Below the pieces are notes generated by a model that was not told where the DNA came from, did not search any database, and saw only the letters and a program-made list of their open reading frames with translations. Position numbers and translations under genes: made by a program. From Hofstenia miamia (Eukaryota; Xenacoelomorpha; Acoela): 64,000 nt of DNA. Positions within the stretch are counted from its first letter, which is position 1. Every line of letters starts with the position of its first letter. Location: NCBI GenBank assembly GCA_004352715.1, contig SCFE01000004.1:785146-849145 (forward strand). The letters are read 5' to 3'. This document shows positions 12,301-22,841 of the stretch, piece after piece.

Positions 12301-15030
12301 TACTGCTGACTCAGATCTTGAGAAAGCTGATCCCTTCAATGCCTATGTTGCCTCGAATTTCTTTGATCCTGTCTCTCTTTGTCCAGGTCCACCTGCCACC
12401 TCCCAGCTGATTCGCAAATGTGACATCGTCTTCAACACCCATGGATATTGCCTTCATGCGTAAGTCCTGCAAGTTGTAGGGTCCTTGCTATCCTGATGGC
12501 ATCCCATCTTTTGTAATTCACGGAACCTCCTCAACTCTTTCCATCCAATTAAAGCATCTCTTCTCCTACATTTGCTCCTCTAAGCGTTTCCCGCCTTGCT
12601 AGAGAACATCTTGGATCTCTCCGCTGTTAAAATCTAATGAGCTTCCCTCCTCTTAAGTCACCCCAATAGCTATTCCTTCTCGGCTGTCAATCATCTTTAA
12701 GGCCTTGTCTTTAGTTATATTCGTCACTTTATTTCCTTCAACATGGTAACCTTCTAGGTAGTTTTAACATCAATAACTTGCTCACTCTGATTGAAAACTG
12801 TTATTTCCACTCTGATGGTAATGATCCTGGTTGCATTATTTTTCTTGCCATTTCTAAAGGTTTTTGATTAGCTCTCTCATTCTATTCTTCTTGACAAACT
12901 ACTTGGCTTTGATATAATTTCATCGAACTTTTTAGTCTCACCCGTCAGATCGTCGTCAGTGTGTCAAAATCAACTCGTCCGTTTTTTTTCCTGTCCTTGT
13001 CTCTAGTAGTGCTCCTCAAGGTTCGGGTTTGCTGTTCTCTTCTTTCTCATTGCTATCAACGACCTCCCTCATCTTGGAGGTCAACTTGCTGTGATCTCCT
13101 CCTGCTCAATCACTTGCTCTCTCGCAAATTGGACCTTGAACCTTTTGATTTAATAAAGATCTCTAACTGCCCCCCCGTCTTGTTCTGATGATGTTACTTT
13201 CTTTATTCGTCGTCCCAAGAAACACCGCATGCTTCACTCGCTTTTCATTTGTGCTTGTATTGCTGTTAATTACATCTTGACTCTCAACCATATAAAAGCC
13301 ATTGATTTCTTTTCCCACCACCGAGCTTCAAGGAATTTTTGATGTTTTTCCTCTTCGCTGAGCCGTTTTCCAACTTTGCCTACTCTTCCATCTGCTCCTA
13401 CTTTATCTATTGTGACGGTCCTCGCTGCCGTAAAACTTGACTTGTTTTTATATTTTTGTAGTGTTTGCCTCAGCGACTAATAAAGTCATTCATTATTATT
13501 ATTTATTATTATTCAACCAAGTTGTATTAAAACAAAATATGACATATTATAACGATTTTTAATAGCATTAAGTGTTCCTAAAGGATGTTTCACCCAATTC
13601 TTCTCAAAAACAAGAAGTGATCATATATCATTTTGGAGGCTCTTGCGATTATTTCTGTTGACACTCTTAGGAAATAAAATCTGAATAGGATTTGATTGAT
13701 CAACTATAATTATAATGGAGGTTGAAACTAATAAATAAATGCATCTGGACAAACTACAAATGTGTGATAGACACTATGTGCCTATAAATTCGAAATTAAA
13801 CGCATCATATGAAAACATATCGATAATAAATTTCTTAATACATATAAAATAATAACTCAAAAATATATACATCTATACATAAAGCACGAAATATCTTACT
13901 TAATTTATCCAAAACGTCTATGTAATCGGTCTCATTAGTTATTGAAATCTGCAAAAGAAGTATTAATGCAGAAGCATCATTTAGGATATCAGCCGCCAAT
14001 GATGCATAATTCAGTGCTTCTTGAACATGATGTAATTGCAGCAAACAACGCACAAGTGTTATGCATACAGACGATTTATTTTTTTGCTCTTCATCAAGAT
14101 CTATTGGCAATTGTAAGAAGTCGAAAGCAACTTTCAACCATTGTATGCACTTTTCAATTTCACCTATAAAATACACATCAAACATTAAATATCAAATATG
14201 AAAAACCGGAAAACTATATAATAGTGTTCTTAAAAAAAATTTAAAAATTGTAATTGGAAGAATAAGAATGTCTTCAAAAAAAATTTTCAACAAAATTACG
14301 CAAATTGAAATATTTAAATTTAGGAAGAATCACATAAATATACGAAAAACAAACTAGCTTTAAGGAGATTCATGGCACGCAAACGAGTGAATTTAAAATA
14401 TATCTTGGCAATTTCTGGGAATTCAGCCAGTCGACTTGAAATCAATTTGAAAACTTGCACTACATTCGCTTCAGGGTTGTTAATAAGATCAAATTCTGCT
14501 TGAAAAACACTGAATAAAAACAAATCCTTATCAATATTGGCGAGCTTCTCGGATTTTGTAACACTATTAACAACGCGAGCTAATTTGTCTTGAAGGATTG
14601 ATAAAGCCGACTTTCCCATTTTAATGGTTTCGGGTATTTCTTTCAAATATATTGTTGGATCAGGAAGCTCTAATATTGATCTTAAAACTTTTTGAGACAT
14701 AACAATTTGTCTTTTGACAACTGTTTCGTTCAAAGCATCATTTGTAACACAAAATGCTAACCTAAGTGCAGTAACACGCTCCAAAACAATGGTTTCAGAA
14801 TCAACAAATGACATGGCTTTATGAGAAACAGCCATATTCCACAAATCAGCTGCTAGTTCTTGAAAATTGTAATGACGATTCTGTGATTGCTTCTCAATCA
14901 AAGCCATAATGCTAGTAGAGATATTAATTATTAAATCGCGACGTTCAGCTATAGTAGGGAGCTTAGTAAGCTTTGCGAATTTACTACGAATTTCACAAAC
15001 TACATCGTTTGATGCATCAAGATTTTCCAT
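3331..15030 (-). CDS. SPO22/ZIP4 (TEX11)-like helical-repeat gene, three exons seen
   Basis: Exon 1 is 15030-14355 (ATG at 15030-15028), exon 2 is 14163-13900 and exon 3 is 3663-3331. Donors are gtttgt, gtaaga and gtacgt; acceptors are tatag and tttag. The junction phases agree: exons 1, 2 and 3 each end with one extra base, and exons 2 and 3 each begin with two. The spliced frame gives about 424 residues without a stop and runs on past 3331, so the 3' end is missing. The protein is all-helical and TPR-like, with DLWNMAVSHKAM early and CIQWLKVAFDFLQ and AIHWYELTIEALENLE later. These resemble the 'LWN.A' and 'WL..A' signatures of SPO22/ZIP4/TEX11, which promote crossover formation and synapsis in meiosis. 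Family assignment is from memory of the pattern, so moderate. A ttttag acceptor lies one base before the ATG, so an upstream non-coding exon or trans-splicing is possible. Confidence 0.5.
3664..4750. other. Intron 2 of SPO22-like gene, left part
   Basis: AT-rich sequence between the exon 3 acceptor and the first intronic MITE. No coding block, RNA gene or clear repeat is visible. Confidence 0.4.
4755..4954. mobile_element. piggyBac-type MITE, 200 bp, TTAA target duplication
   Basis: The ends are inverted copies of a 14-mer (CACTAGAAAGTCTG left, CACTAGAAAGCCTG on the complement at the right; 13 of 14 match). TTAA flanks both sides, at 4751-4754 and 4955-4958. A second internal inverted pair (atatcttaaatg) lies at 4794-4805 and 4921-4932. 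There is no coding capacity. TTAA duplication is the mark of piggyBac-superfamily insertion. The ends differ from those of the piggyBac at 7067-9680, so another family mobilised it. Confidence 0.8.
4959..5495. other. Intronic AT-rich sequence
   Basis: No gene, motif or repeat recognised. Confidence 0.35.
5496..5595 (+). other. Possible first exon of unknown gene or relic
   Basis: An ATG opens a 33-codon acidic peptide (MNEDKTNDEEFIPNTFPW at its start) that ends at a good donor (g|gtaact). The codon content looks more like protein-coding sequence than the surrounding DNA. It does not join in phase with the acceptor at 6941. I do not recognise it; it could be a relic exon of the element or gene whose other pieces lie at 6.7-7.0 and 9.7 kb. 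Confidence 0.22.
5881..6340 (-). mobile_element. Internally deleted mariner-like element
   Basis: The left end begins cagggtgttcacaaagtc after a TA (5879-5880), like the ends of mariner-like elements. On the minus strand, 6321-6256 encodes the first ~22 residues of a transposase (MTTPQEKAQCVSWF...). This is joined directly to a C-terminal part at 6236-6002 carrying WPPRSPDITPFDF, the third catalytic block, with one in-frame stop (TGG to TGA) just after it. The middle of the enzyme, with the first two Asp residues, is gone. The right inverted end was not found; the element runs into a 47-bp satellite. Confidence 0.65.
6341..6489. repeat. 47-bp tandem repeat, about 3.2 copies
   Basis: Units start at 6341, 6388 and 6435, with a partial unit at 6482-6489. 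Each opens with cgtataattctcaa and contains ataatgta..aatttggtagg. A few substitutions separate the units. It abuts the 5' side of the deleted mariner and may have grown from that element's subterminal region. Confidence 0.8.
6715..6893 (+). pseudogene. Possible P-element/THAP9-like transposase scrap
   Basis: One frame reads IHYIDVSDLNNEEKTVIYYI followed by SGWFVRKLSSLCDS before stops. The 'lYYiaGyvv+kl' block is seen in P-element/THAP9-type transposases and relatives. Only this short block supports the call, so the family is tentative. No ends or target duplications were found. Confidence 0.3.
6941..7045 (+). pseudogene. Acidic coding-like frame with FELL motif, left half (split by piggyBac)
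   Basis: After a good acceptor (ggttttag) a frame of 34 codons runs to a TGA. It is basic first (VRRKLGRVK) and then acidic, with DYEDFELLQND. Acidic residues before F-E-L-L fit an Atg8-binding (LIR) pattern, but the motif is short. The same frame continues beyond the stop, across the piggyBac target site, into the acidic stretch at 9685-9897. I read it as an ancient exon or processed pseudogene later hit by piggyBac. The function is unknown. Confidence 0.35.
7067..9680 (+). mobile_element. piggyBac element, 2.6 kb, TTAA-flanked
   Basis: TTAA lies on both sides, at 7063-7066 and 9681-9684. The terminal repeats are short: CCCATTACCCGCC on the left, and CCCAATAGGCGCC on the complement of the right. 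Three near-identical 16-bp palindromes of the form GTCCCATTAATGGGAC sit at 7083-7098, 7422-7437 and about 9533-9548, two near the ends and one before the gene. They probably serve as transposase-binding sites. One transposase gene fills the interior and aataaa occurs near 9473. The element lies in intron 2 of the SPO22-like gene, in the opposite orientation. Confidence 0.92.
7589..9334 (+). pseudogene. piggyBac transposase with one premature stop
   Basis: DDD-type transposase that cuts and pastes the element at TTAA. The ATG at 7589 (MSRPRKG) is followed by an acidic N-terminus (LSDDENIDND, DDLTDEDDLDEND). The catalytic domain shows SLDEMMIKYYG (first Asp), FDNFFTS (second Asp) and CMGGVDMLDK (third Asp region). 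The C-terminus is a cysteine-rich finger of CAKCGKK..CTRCQ..LHDKCF type. Total length would be 581 codons, normal for the family (about 560-610). An in-frame TGA at 8672-8674 interrupts it at 'GTI*EN', where relatives carry Arg; CGA to TGA is the likely change. No frameshift is seen, so the copy is inactive but young. The earlier frame start at 7559 is non-ATG and not preferred. Confidence 0.9.
9685..9897 (+). pseudogene. Acidic coding-like frame, right half (split by piggyBac)
   Basis: In phase with 6941-7045 once the piggyBac and one TTAA are removed. The frame reads acidic peptides (HDVENDDVPENDD, DEITNGDDEPEPEPS) separated by single stops, then a lysine block (KSSKKKKTKTS) and a Gly/Lys tail ending at TAA. 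The alternation of clean coding-like blocks with isolated stops suggests decay of one reading frame. The product is not recognised. Confidence 0.35.
9898..10810. other. Intronic AT-rich sequence
   Basis: No gene, RNA or repeat recognised between the piggyBac and the non-LTR element. Confidence 0.4.
10811..13515 (+). mobile_element. Degenerate non-LTR retrotransposon with (ATT)n tail
   Basis: A pyrimidine-rich block of clearly different base composition. At about 11605-11790 one frame shows ICGDFNLPNVCWN, then DLFASYSLKQFVFTPT, then LFDLALCP, the core of the APE-type endonuclease of LINEs. Downstream, PDGIPSFVI (about 12497), a SAPQGSG..LLF...INDLP block (about 13010-13070) and CSDDVTFF (about 13183) are RT motifs in shifting frames. 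The 3' end is an aataaagtcattc stretch followed by ATT repeats (13490-13515), a microsatellite tail seen in several LINE clades. Many frameshifts and stops make it dead. It lies in intron 2 of the SPO22-like gene. Confidence 0.75.
13516..13899. other. Intron 2 of SPO22-like gene, right end
   Basis: AT-rich sequence between the LINE tail and the exon 2 donor. Nothing recognised. Confidence 0.4.
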
Positions 15031-16432
15031 TCTAAAATGTATAGAAAACGTATAAATACTACATGCATACAAAATAGTTATGGAAATATGTAAAGGACGT
15101 GCTCTTCAGTGGCATGCCATGCCTAAACTAACTTGCCGCTTGCAATAATATTCTTAATCTTTATACATATTGACAAATAAAAATGATCATTACAATTTCT
15201 AATAAATTTACAAGTAAAAAATGCCCAATACGGAAATGGACATGAGCTGCAATTCTCTTTTATTTCGGTTGTTATAATTTTCGGTAAAACACCGAAGTGA
15301 TATTAAAAACCAAATTAAGTGAACCAAAATTCATTATTTAAAAATTCTATGGCTTCCCTGCATTTGGCAGTCATACTAGCATTTTGGAACATTGCAGCCT
15401 TTTTTGCCATAATTCAATTTTGGTTAATGAAGGAGGCAATAATTAATTCTAAAATTTAAATAGAAGTCTGATTGTAGAAAGGCTACTCAAAATTAACCAA
15501 TGGCATTGCGGACTACCAATTGAACAAAAATGTTTACAAGTGACATTACATAATTAAATTGATGCAATAAACACGAAAAAACAACATTGTTGAAATCGTT
15601 TCCTAGGTGTTTACTAGATGGAAATGTATTTTTTAATCAACAAACGATCATACGAAAGCCATTTAATAGCCAAGATATTTGCTTGAAGTTGAAAGTTCTT
15701 TAAGTTCTTCATCGATATGGCTGCAACAGATCTTACTAAATAATGATAGCTGTAGAACACTGTTGCATTACAAATTCAAGGTTTCTTCACAAGGATAACA
15801 ACCTACTGATTTTGTCGTCATCGAGAAAAACATCTCAATCCGAAGTTTAAGAAAGTATTTAATTTCAATTTTGCAAAGTATATCTCGGTATCTCAGAAAA
15901 ACTTAACCATGGTATAATTCAAATTGTGAATTATAGGAAACTTTCGATTTGCTCCATCCCTGATCGTATTTTCAGAACTGCTTTTTTGGGGTGTCAGTTG
16001 TTGCTTCGTAAACATCGAAACAAAACTTCCAGTGATACAAACTATACGAGCGTAAATTTAAGAGGCGAATTTCAGTTGTCTAGAAGCATAAAGAATACTG
16101 CTAAACATACCAACTCGACTAATATTCTCCACCATTAAATTCGTTATGCTGCTTTAGATTAGTTTCACTTTATTAAGCAAAACCACATATTCTCAGTTTT
16201 CTGAAATTTATAACATGAATTATTACATTTTAACTATTACTATTTTTCTTTAGTTGCAGTTGAAAAACGCCTGATTGGGTATCGTACTACACCACAAGCG
16301 ACTTCAGACAATCTGCAACAATACAATGCTCTGCAGTTTTAATTCTATATATGATATTCAAGACATAAAAGTATCGTCAATAATCATATCTTTCTGTCCA
16401 TGATTAGCGCCGCGGTTAAAGGATAATAATAA
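15031..16432. other. Upstream region of SPO22-like gene, no gene recognised
   Basis: Presumed promoter side of the minus-strand gene. A 70-codon open frame at 15926-16138 (+) has no recognisable motif. No clear repeat or RNA gene is visible. Confidence 0.35.
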
Positions 16433-17650
16433 TGTAGAATCTACACCAGGCTGAGATAGACTTAAGTTAGCTCTTTTCAATCTTAATTGTTACCTTAATA
16501 GCGGGCGCGACTCCAATAACTAATTCTGCTTCTCGATTTATAATGGTTAATTACAAAGTCTAATATCTAGTTGCAACTGAATTGTAATGCAATAGTAATA
16601 TGACTCCTTTTGGATCGACAAGCAGTGGATAACAGGGCCGAAACCCCAAGCGGAACCATGCATTCAAGGATAAATCAACTTCTTGCAGCGATCAACAGTT
16701 ACTAGGCAAATGGTGGTAACTCATGGAAAGCTCTCAGTGACTGTGGTTGTAATGTAGTGAGATGTTTCCCAGTGTTGCTTACCTATAAAAAATTTGTACG
16801 TAATAAATGCATCTTCGCAACCTGACTGCCCTAGCTTGTTAATTTCCCTACATGTAATTAACCCTACATATAAAGAACTACATACTCCGACATACATCTG
16901 AGTGATCGATGTGGCCAGCAGAAACAAGATGTCGAAATGTCCACAGTTAACTAATTTAATAAATAGCTTAATTAATAACATGTAATATAAAAGGGTGTTC
17001 GTAGATACCTCGTATGTATAATTTTTCGTATTATTCCCTACGAATTTGGATCTAAAACAAAAGATTAACCTACATTGAGCTATCCAGCTATTTGATATTT
17101 GTTATACGTGTGAATGAATCTATAGGAAAGAAAAACGGTAAAAAAACTATCCATAGACTTAACCTATGAGCACAATTTCGTAAACAGGACATCTGCACGA
17201 ACGAATGATTGTATGGAAAGTGGCAGCCCAACCAGAAGCACGATAAATGACTTTGGGGTCCTGAGTACTACTCTTGTGCTCCGACGTTAATCGATCAAAC
17301 CTGTATAATGAAAGATAAATCCAAAGTAATTTACTTCATCAATTCGTGCACAATATTTATATTATAGATGTGCAAACAAATTAACGTGTACCTGCCTCTT
17401 GTTAACGTGGATTACTGTTTACTATTACTACTACGTGAAATTTAATTAGATCAAGTGAAAAAGCTCTCTACAAACGCCACCTTGTTGACAGATACTATTT
17501 CCGTTAAATGCATCACTACTTTTACAAATTGTTTAAATTTATAAATAGGCATGAATCAAAGAATATATACAATTACTAAACGTTTTCTGCTTTTCTTTTA
17601 TATTTCTCCGATGATGCACGTGAAAACCAATAAAACAAATGCTTATTTCA
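16433..17650 (-). repeat. Degenerate solo LTR of the gypsy family
   Basis: Reading the minus strand, this matches the LTRs at 51219-52626 and 58710-61244 in order. It has the end ..agattctaca at 16433-16442, a sequence like 'tacatgtaattaaccctacatat' (16850-16873), 'gagtgatcgatgtggccagca' (16900-16920) and a 'gataaatccaaagtaattt..' block (17311-17330). No primer site follows at 16432 and no internal region is attached, so it is probably a solo LTR. The right limit is approximate. Divergence is high. Confidence 0.5.
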
Positions 17651-17984
17651 ATTTGCAAGCACGTATTCAACAAATGATGTGTTGGCTATATATTTCACTC
17701 ATTGGTTTACACATATTTCTCTGTCTCAAAGCATGTTATGTGAAGAATTTAAATTCGTTATGAATTGATATTTTCCCTCAAAATGTACCCTTACATTGAG
17801 AACATCGCATTTCTCCAAATAGGCCAGATTTGCCTTCAAATTAGAATCAATTTTTAGTATGAATATTGAATGAATTTAAGAAAATACCACACTGTGGTGT
17901 TATTCGTGTTATTATAAGTGATTAAAGTGGGGTGTGACAACGAATAGAATCTTTGAAGGGTGGTCTTCTAACTCATCTTATCTT

Positions 17985-18161
17985 AATTATATGGAAAATT
18001 GCAGGATAGAGATTAAGAAAAAGATGGCTCCAAAGAATCCAACATCAGTTAAGGACTTGGTTGAACAAATCAAGCTTTATTGGTGCGAAATTTTGGATGG
18101 ATATTGCAGCAATTTGGTGGAATCCAAGCCTCGTTGTAAAGCTACTGCTTCGGGCATCTAA
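17985..18161 (+). pseudogene. Tc1-type transposase C-terminal scrap
   Basis: The frame reads YMENCRIEIKKKMAPKN, then SVKDLVEQIKLYWCEI, then CSNLVESKPRCKATASG and a stop. This matches the end of Tc1-family transposases ('..ENLW..lK', 'eL...i...W..i....c..Lv.SmprR...vi..kG'). Upstream catalytic blocks are not visible and no inverted ends were found. It is a small fossil fragment. Confidence 0.6.
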
Positions 18162-18504
18162 GATCAGATTTATACGCATTTGCATCAACCCAAAAAAGCA
18201 CCCCTGCGACCCCAACGTCATATAGATTAGAGCAGCTTGTAATTTTTATATGATCCACTTTTAATAGATTGGTGATTGTTGAATGTTGAGACTTGGATAT
18301 TCAATACAAGTCGAAGGTATGCAAAACTTTTAAAATATCAATACTGTGACATTTAAAAACAGCTAAAATAATGATATTCCTAAATAAATAATTCTCTATT
18401 CTGATATTTCGCTAAAACTTGTATATTTTGTTCAGATTTTGATGCGCGCAATAATTGAATAGCTTCTGTTTTCCCATTTGCGTTGATTTTCTGTATCAAC
18501 TTTT

Positions 18505-18743
18505 AATATTTTTGGCTGTTAATTTCTGCAATTATTGCAATTGGACAAACATGAGTTGCCATTGAGAGACTTTTTAGCACTGTAAACCGTGTAACGACGG
18601 AATTTCGAAAATCGATGGGAACAAATCGTTTAAAACAACTAGCATTTCTTTCTTTTGAAAAAGGACTCACAGAGGAGTTAAACAGAGAAAATATTGTGAA
18701 AATTTTTTGTTCTAAACTTCGGCGCCTTGACGGCCTTAAATGA
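18505..18743 (+). pseudogene. hAT transposase C-terminal dimerisation scrap
   Basis: From 18558 a 61-codon frame reads AIERLFSTVNRVTTEFRKSM and then TNRLKQLAFLSFEKG before TGA at 18741. 'ERlFSt.nri.t..R..l....l..L..l' is the hallmark of the hAT C-terminal (dimerisation) domain. About 18 more residues (LLISAIIAIGQT) can be read upstream before one stop. The rest of the transposase is absent. Confidence 0.65.
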
Positions 18744-18983
18744 TTTTTTACTGTTAAGCACTCTTTCTTGTACAATTATGCAACTATTAAATTAAGACAA
18801 ATTTTTGCATAAAATCAAAAATCAAGCCTCACATACACAATATATACTAAATATTTTGCAAAACAATAACGTACTGCACTTTTTTTCAAATTGTTAATTG
18901 AATCAGTTTATTGCCCCTTCAGGAAATGATTCTCCCCTCCTGATTTTTATTTTGTCTACGCTACTGTTACAGAGTATAAAAAA

Positions 18984-19376
18984 TAGCGAATGACTTCGTG
19001 AGAAACTTTTGTTTCGAACTTGATTAAAAATACTTATATGCTTATATCAAAAAAATATCAATTTTTTAAAAAATAATTGTAACATTGTGGAAGCTTTAGA
19101 TTTGAAATTTTAAATAAAAGAAACATAAATAGAAATCACTATTATATATATATATATATATATATATAAATCATTTTGATTAGCGAATGACTTCGTGAGA
19201 AACTTTTGTTTCGAACTTGATTAAAAATACTTATATGCTTATATCAAAAAAATATCAATTTTTTAAAAAATAATTGTAACATTGTGGAAGCTTTAGATTT
19301 GAAATTTTAAATAAAAGAAACATAAATAGAAATCACTATTATATATATATATATATATATATATAAATCATTTTGA
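18984..19376. repeat. 197-bp tandem duplication containing (TA)n
   Basis: Unit 1 is 18984-19180 and unit 2 is 19181-19376. They are almost identical, starting tagcgaatgacttcgtgaga and ending with a run of about 14 TA followed by aatcattttga. The units join directly with no spacer. This is either a recent tandem duplication or a collapse or expansion error around the TA run. Confidence 0.9.
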
Positions 19377-20173
19377 ATCCCACCTTAAAAGGGCCGTAAG
19401 GGGCAAAATTTTTTGAGAGGGCTAATATTTGTTCACCCGGTTCAGTAATTTCTTGCCTTAAATATTTTTAAAGAAAAATTTTCTACAATGCTTTGTTTAA
19501 TATATTCGTAAAAGCAGAGTCTTCTAATGATTTGCGAGCATAACCGTGCGGCCGGTGCACAGGGAAGGTAGGGCCTAGTCATTAGTGATCATGCAGATGG
19601 GCATTCATATGAATGAGGCTATATCATGAATTTCTTCCTGTTCCAACCCATCCCTCCACGAGGAATATCTCCGCAGTAGTTACATTTAGTGTTGTACTTG
19701 CTCTTGTTGGGAATATTAAGGGTGCGCTAGCAAGTAAACCTTTGCTAATATTTATTTTTGCATTAACTAGGATTCTACATGCATTTATGATAAATCTGAT
19801 TAATTTAAAATTGGATTGTTTTGCAGTTTTAGGTTAACCTAGTATTCTTAATTCTTGTTGAAAAAAAGGATAACTTGTTTAAACCAGGTTGAAACGCCAT
19901 AAGAAAATCATACAAAAGCCAAAGCGTAATAAAAAACTTTCTATTTTATCATCCTAAACGTATAAATGACCAATTTTTTGTTTCACGTATTCAAGCTACG
20001 TGTTTTTATGTACAAATTTTTAAATGTTGAAAAACCTTTAAAATCTGCCCCGGCCTCTTCTTATTTTGATTTATTTTGAATTATTAAAGAATGTGAGTTC
20101 ATAAATCTTCCTTAAAGCGAGTTAAGTCATAGACAAAAAGTATGTTATTTAAAAATAGATCAAATCTTGTTTT
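19377..20173. other. No gene recognised
   Basis: AT-rich sequence with a locally GC-richer patch (19540-19620). The short open frame at 19613-19837 has no recognisable motif. Confidence 0.35.
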
Positions 20174-20210
<37 letters not shown>

Positions 20211-21480
20211 ACTAAATTACTAATGTAATTACAGGATTGAGAATAAAATAAAATCATGTCCGACAGTTTGTACATCTACATTTCAGATAGAAGGTGCACG
20301 AGTTTTCAAGAATTGAGATGGGCGTTTTCTCGAATAGAAGGCTTTCCAAGAAGTTTTTGATGAAAGAGATTGAGTTATTTTTAAAATTAATGTTATACCG
20401 GGTGGATAAAAAGTTTGCATTATCGCAGACACGAACAAAATAACTTGTATTCTTCCTCACACAATCGACCCTAAACACGCTCTTGCCAGTAGATCTGGTC
20501 CCCAATCGGCGCTCCGAAAGACTGATAAATTTATAAATATCAAAATCGTAAGTATCTCTCAGAAGTTTTGAAAAAAGTAAAAGGTCGTTAACAATAATTT
20601 GATAACAAATAGGTAACAAGTGAAGATTGATAAGTGAACTAGAATAATCTTCATAATAGTTCGAAATCCATTTGACACATTTCTTCTGCAGATTTGCTAT
20701 TGTTCTTAAGGCGGATACACTAGCGTTCCAAACTACAGAGTTGTACAAAATAATTGATCTAATACACGCGATATAGATATTCTTCTTGCAAGAGACAGGA
20801 GCATTGTAAGGAATACTTCTCCGAATTCTAAAGAGGCTTCTAGTAGCAGATTTTACTTTCANNNNNNNNNNNNNNNNNNNNNNNNNNNNNNNNNNNNNNN
20901 NNNNNNNNNNNNNNNNNNNNNNNNNNNNNNNNNNNNNNNNNNNNNAAGCCAATATCAATAAATACACCCAAATCTTTGACAAAAGAGCTTTTCGTTATAT
21001 TAGAATCGCCCATAAAAAGTTCATAACTACCATTAGACAAGAGTTGAGTTTTGTCAGGATGAAAAGCAAGGCCATTAGACATGCCCCAAAGACAAAAACT
21101 ATCAATGTCCATCTGTAAACTATGTGGGTCACTCTCGTTGAAAAGTTTCAGATCGTCCGCAAAAGGATGACATGTCGAAAATAACACACTATCTGGTAGA
21201 TCGTTTATAAAAATTAAAAACAAAAGAGGCCCCAACACACTCCCCTGGGGAACTCCACTGTAAACAGGGATAGACTCGGAAAGCGTGAAATTAACACGAA
21301 CTTTTTGTGTCCGATCAGAGAGATAAGAAGAAATAAGCTCGACAAAAGCAGAATCAAAACCATATTTTCCAAGTTTGGTGAGAAGCAATTTATGAGAAAC
21401 ACTGTCAAAGTAAACACAGTAAAATTCAACATTGTCGTTGCATTTATAAAGGTTATCAACATAATGTAACAACTGGGTAA
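20174..21480 (-). mobile_element. 5'-truncated non-LTR retrotransposon with (TAG)n tail
   Basis: On the minus strand the RT shows YSGVPQGSVLGPLLFLIFIN, then HPFADDLKLF (catalytic FADD), DKTQLL and VKDLGVFID. After an N gap (20862-20945) comes the C-terminal domain (NAPVSCKKNIYIACIRSIIL, LQKKCVKW) ending at a stop at 20254. These are jockey/CR1-type motifs. The two halves are each open, but the gap hides the join and the frames differ across it as assembled. In element orientation the 3' end is a run of TAG triplets (20213-20174). The 5' end is cut inside the RT near 21480, as is usual for target-primed insertion. It looks fairly young. Confidence 0.85.
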
Positions 21481-22841
21481 AAGTCCCGCGATTAGATAGG
21501 TTGGCGATTAAAATATTGGATTAAGTCTAACTTTGTGGGGAAAGCAATGACATGGTGATCGTTTTGGTGTAATTACTAACGATCGACAGTAAAAGCAATA
21601 TAATTTCCACAGATCATTCATGGCAAATTTTGCTCTGGGTCGAAATATTACAAGTGAAAATAAATCCGGGTTTTCTCGAGGCCATAAGAAGTGGGGTGGC
21701 TCGAGCCAAGACCTTAAAACACGAAACATTTAATATGGTAAACTAACAAATCAGTAAAGGAATAAAATTTCGCGTTGTGTACTGTGCCTTACTAAATGCT
21801 GTCATCATGGCTTGATTGCATCTCATTGATTTTCTTTGATGAGTTACAATATTACTTTCTATATTATAATTAATTAATAAATATGAGCTCATGTAAATGG
21901 TTCTTAAAAAATATAAAATAGCATCAAGAATAGTGGAGGGGCTATAGCCTTCCTGCTTAGCAATTAGACTTTGCAGTAAAACCCGATTACAACATGCTGC
22001 CCATTCCCTTGTTACTGAACGTTGTTTAAAGTATATTTGTGAACAACCAATAATGTAGACAGAGTATAATATAGAATTAAAGAAAAGTAAATCAAAGTGG
22101 GCATTAATTCATTCAACTGATAATTATACTTTTGGGTTTCTACAGATTACCTCCGCTTTATCTAACGATGGATTGGTTTAAGATATTCTTCATAACAGCA
22201 CTATCAATTTAGAATATTCAGAAATGTAATGCCATAATTAATTTTGAAACATACTAAATTTTGGTCCTTACATTTGAAATAATGGAATTTATCAAATATA
22301 ATTTTAGATATTTAACTGTTCGCAGCACAGAGACAGATTATTTTTACAATAAACTAAGGCTTAAAAATCTGAAATCTTTATTTATAAAATACAACGATGA
22401 CTTTCTAAATACCGGTGGTGAAGCTTGAAAAATATTCTGATTTTGCCGAATGTCGATATTTAAATTTACCGCTATTTCGAAACTAATTTGCGCTCAAGAA
22501 ACTCACCAATGGCCCTTCAGCAAAAATTACGTCATTCAAGGCTAACAATGAACAATAAACGGGTATAAATCCTATTACTTTCTTTCCAGTCTTTTGTTAA
22601 ACTTCAGAGTGCTTCAATCTTCTCAAATTTAATTTAAGAGTGAAAATCATCTGTAAATATACGGAACCAGTAGTATATCATATTTAGAGAATTTTATAGT
22701 GAGTTATTTTTCGAAGTATTATTAGATCTCATTGAAAAATCAAGTTTTATGATTTTATGAAGTTATCCAAATTTTTGGCTAATAGTTTACAAAAATATTG
22801 GCAGGATGCTGCATTAAATTCGTTCGTTTCATTGTTTTTAT
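21481..22841. other. No gene recognised
   Basis: At 21609-21729 (+) a short open stretch starts with an ATG seven bases after a ttccacag acceptor (MANFALGRNITSEN..). It could be a small exon or chance. The rest is AT-rich without motif. Confidence 0.3.

Noticed and set aside
13501-13516. Possible CRISPR or satellite at triplet repeats (also 20174-20213)
   Set aside because: These ATT and CTA runs are the microsatellite tails of LINE elements, with no spacers.
18503-18775. 90-codon minus-strand frame
   Set aside because: The plus strand of the same DNA carries a clear hAT C-terminal domain; the minus frame is its shadow.
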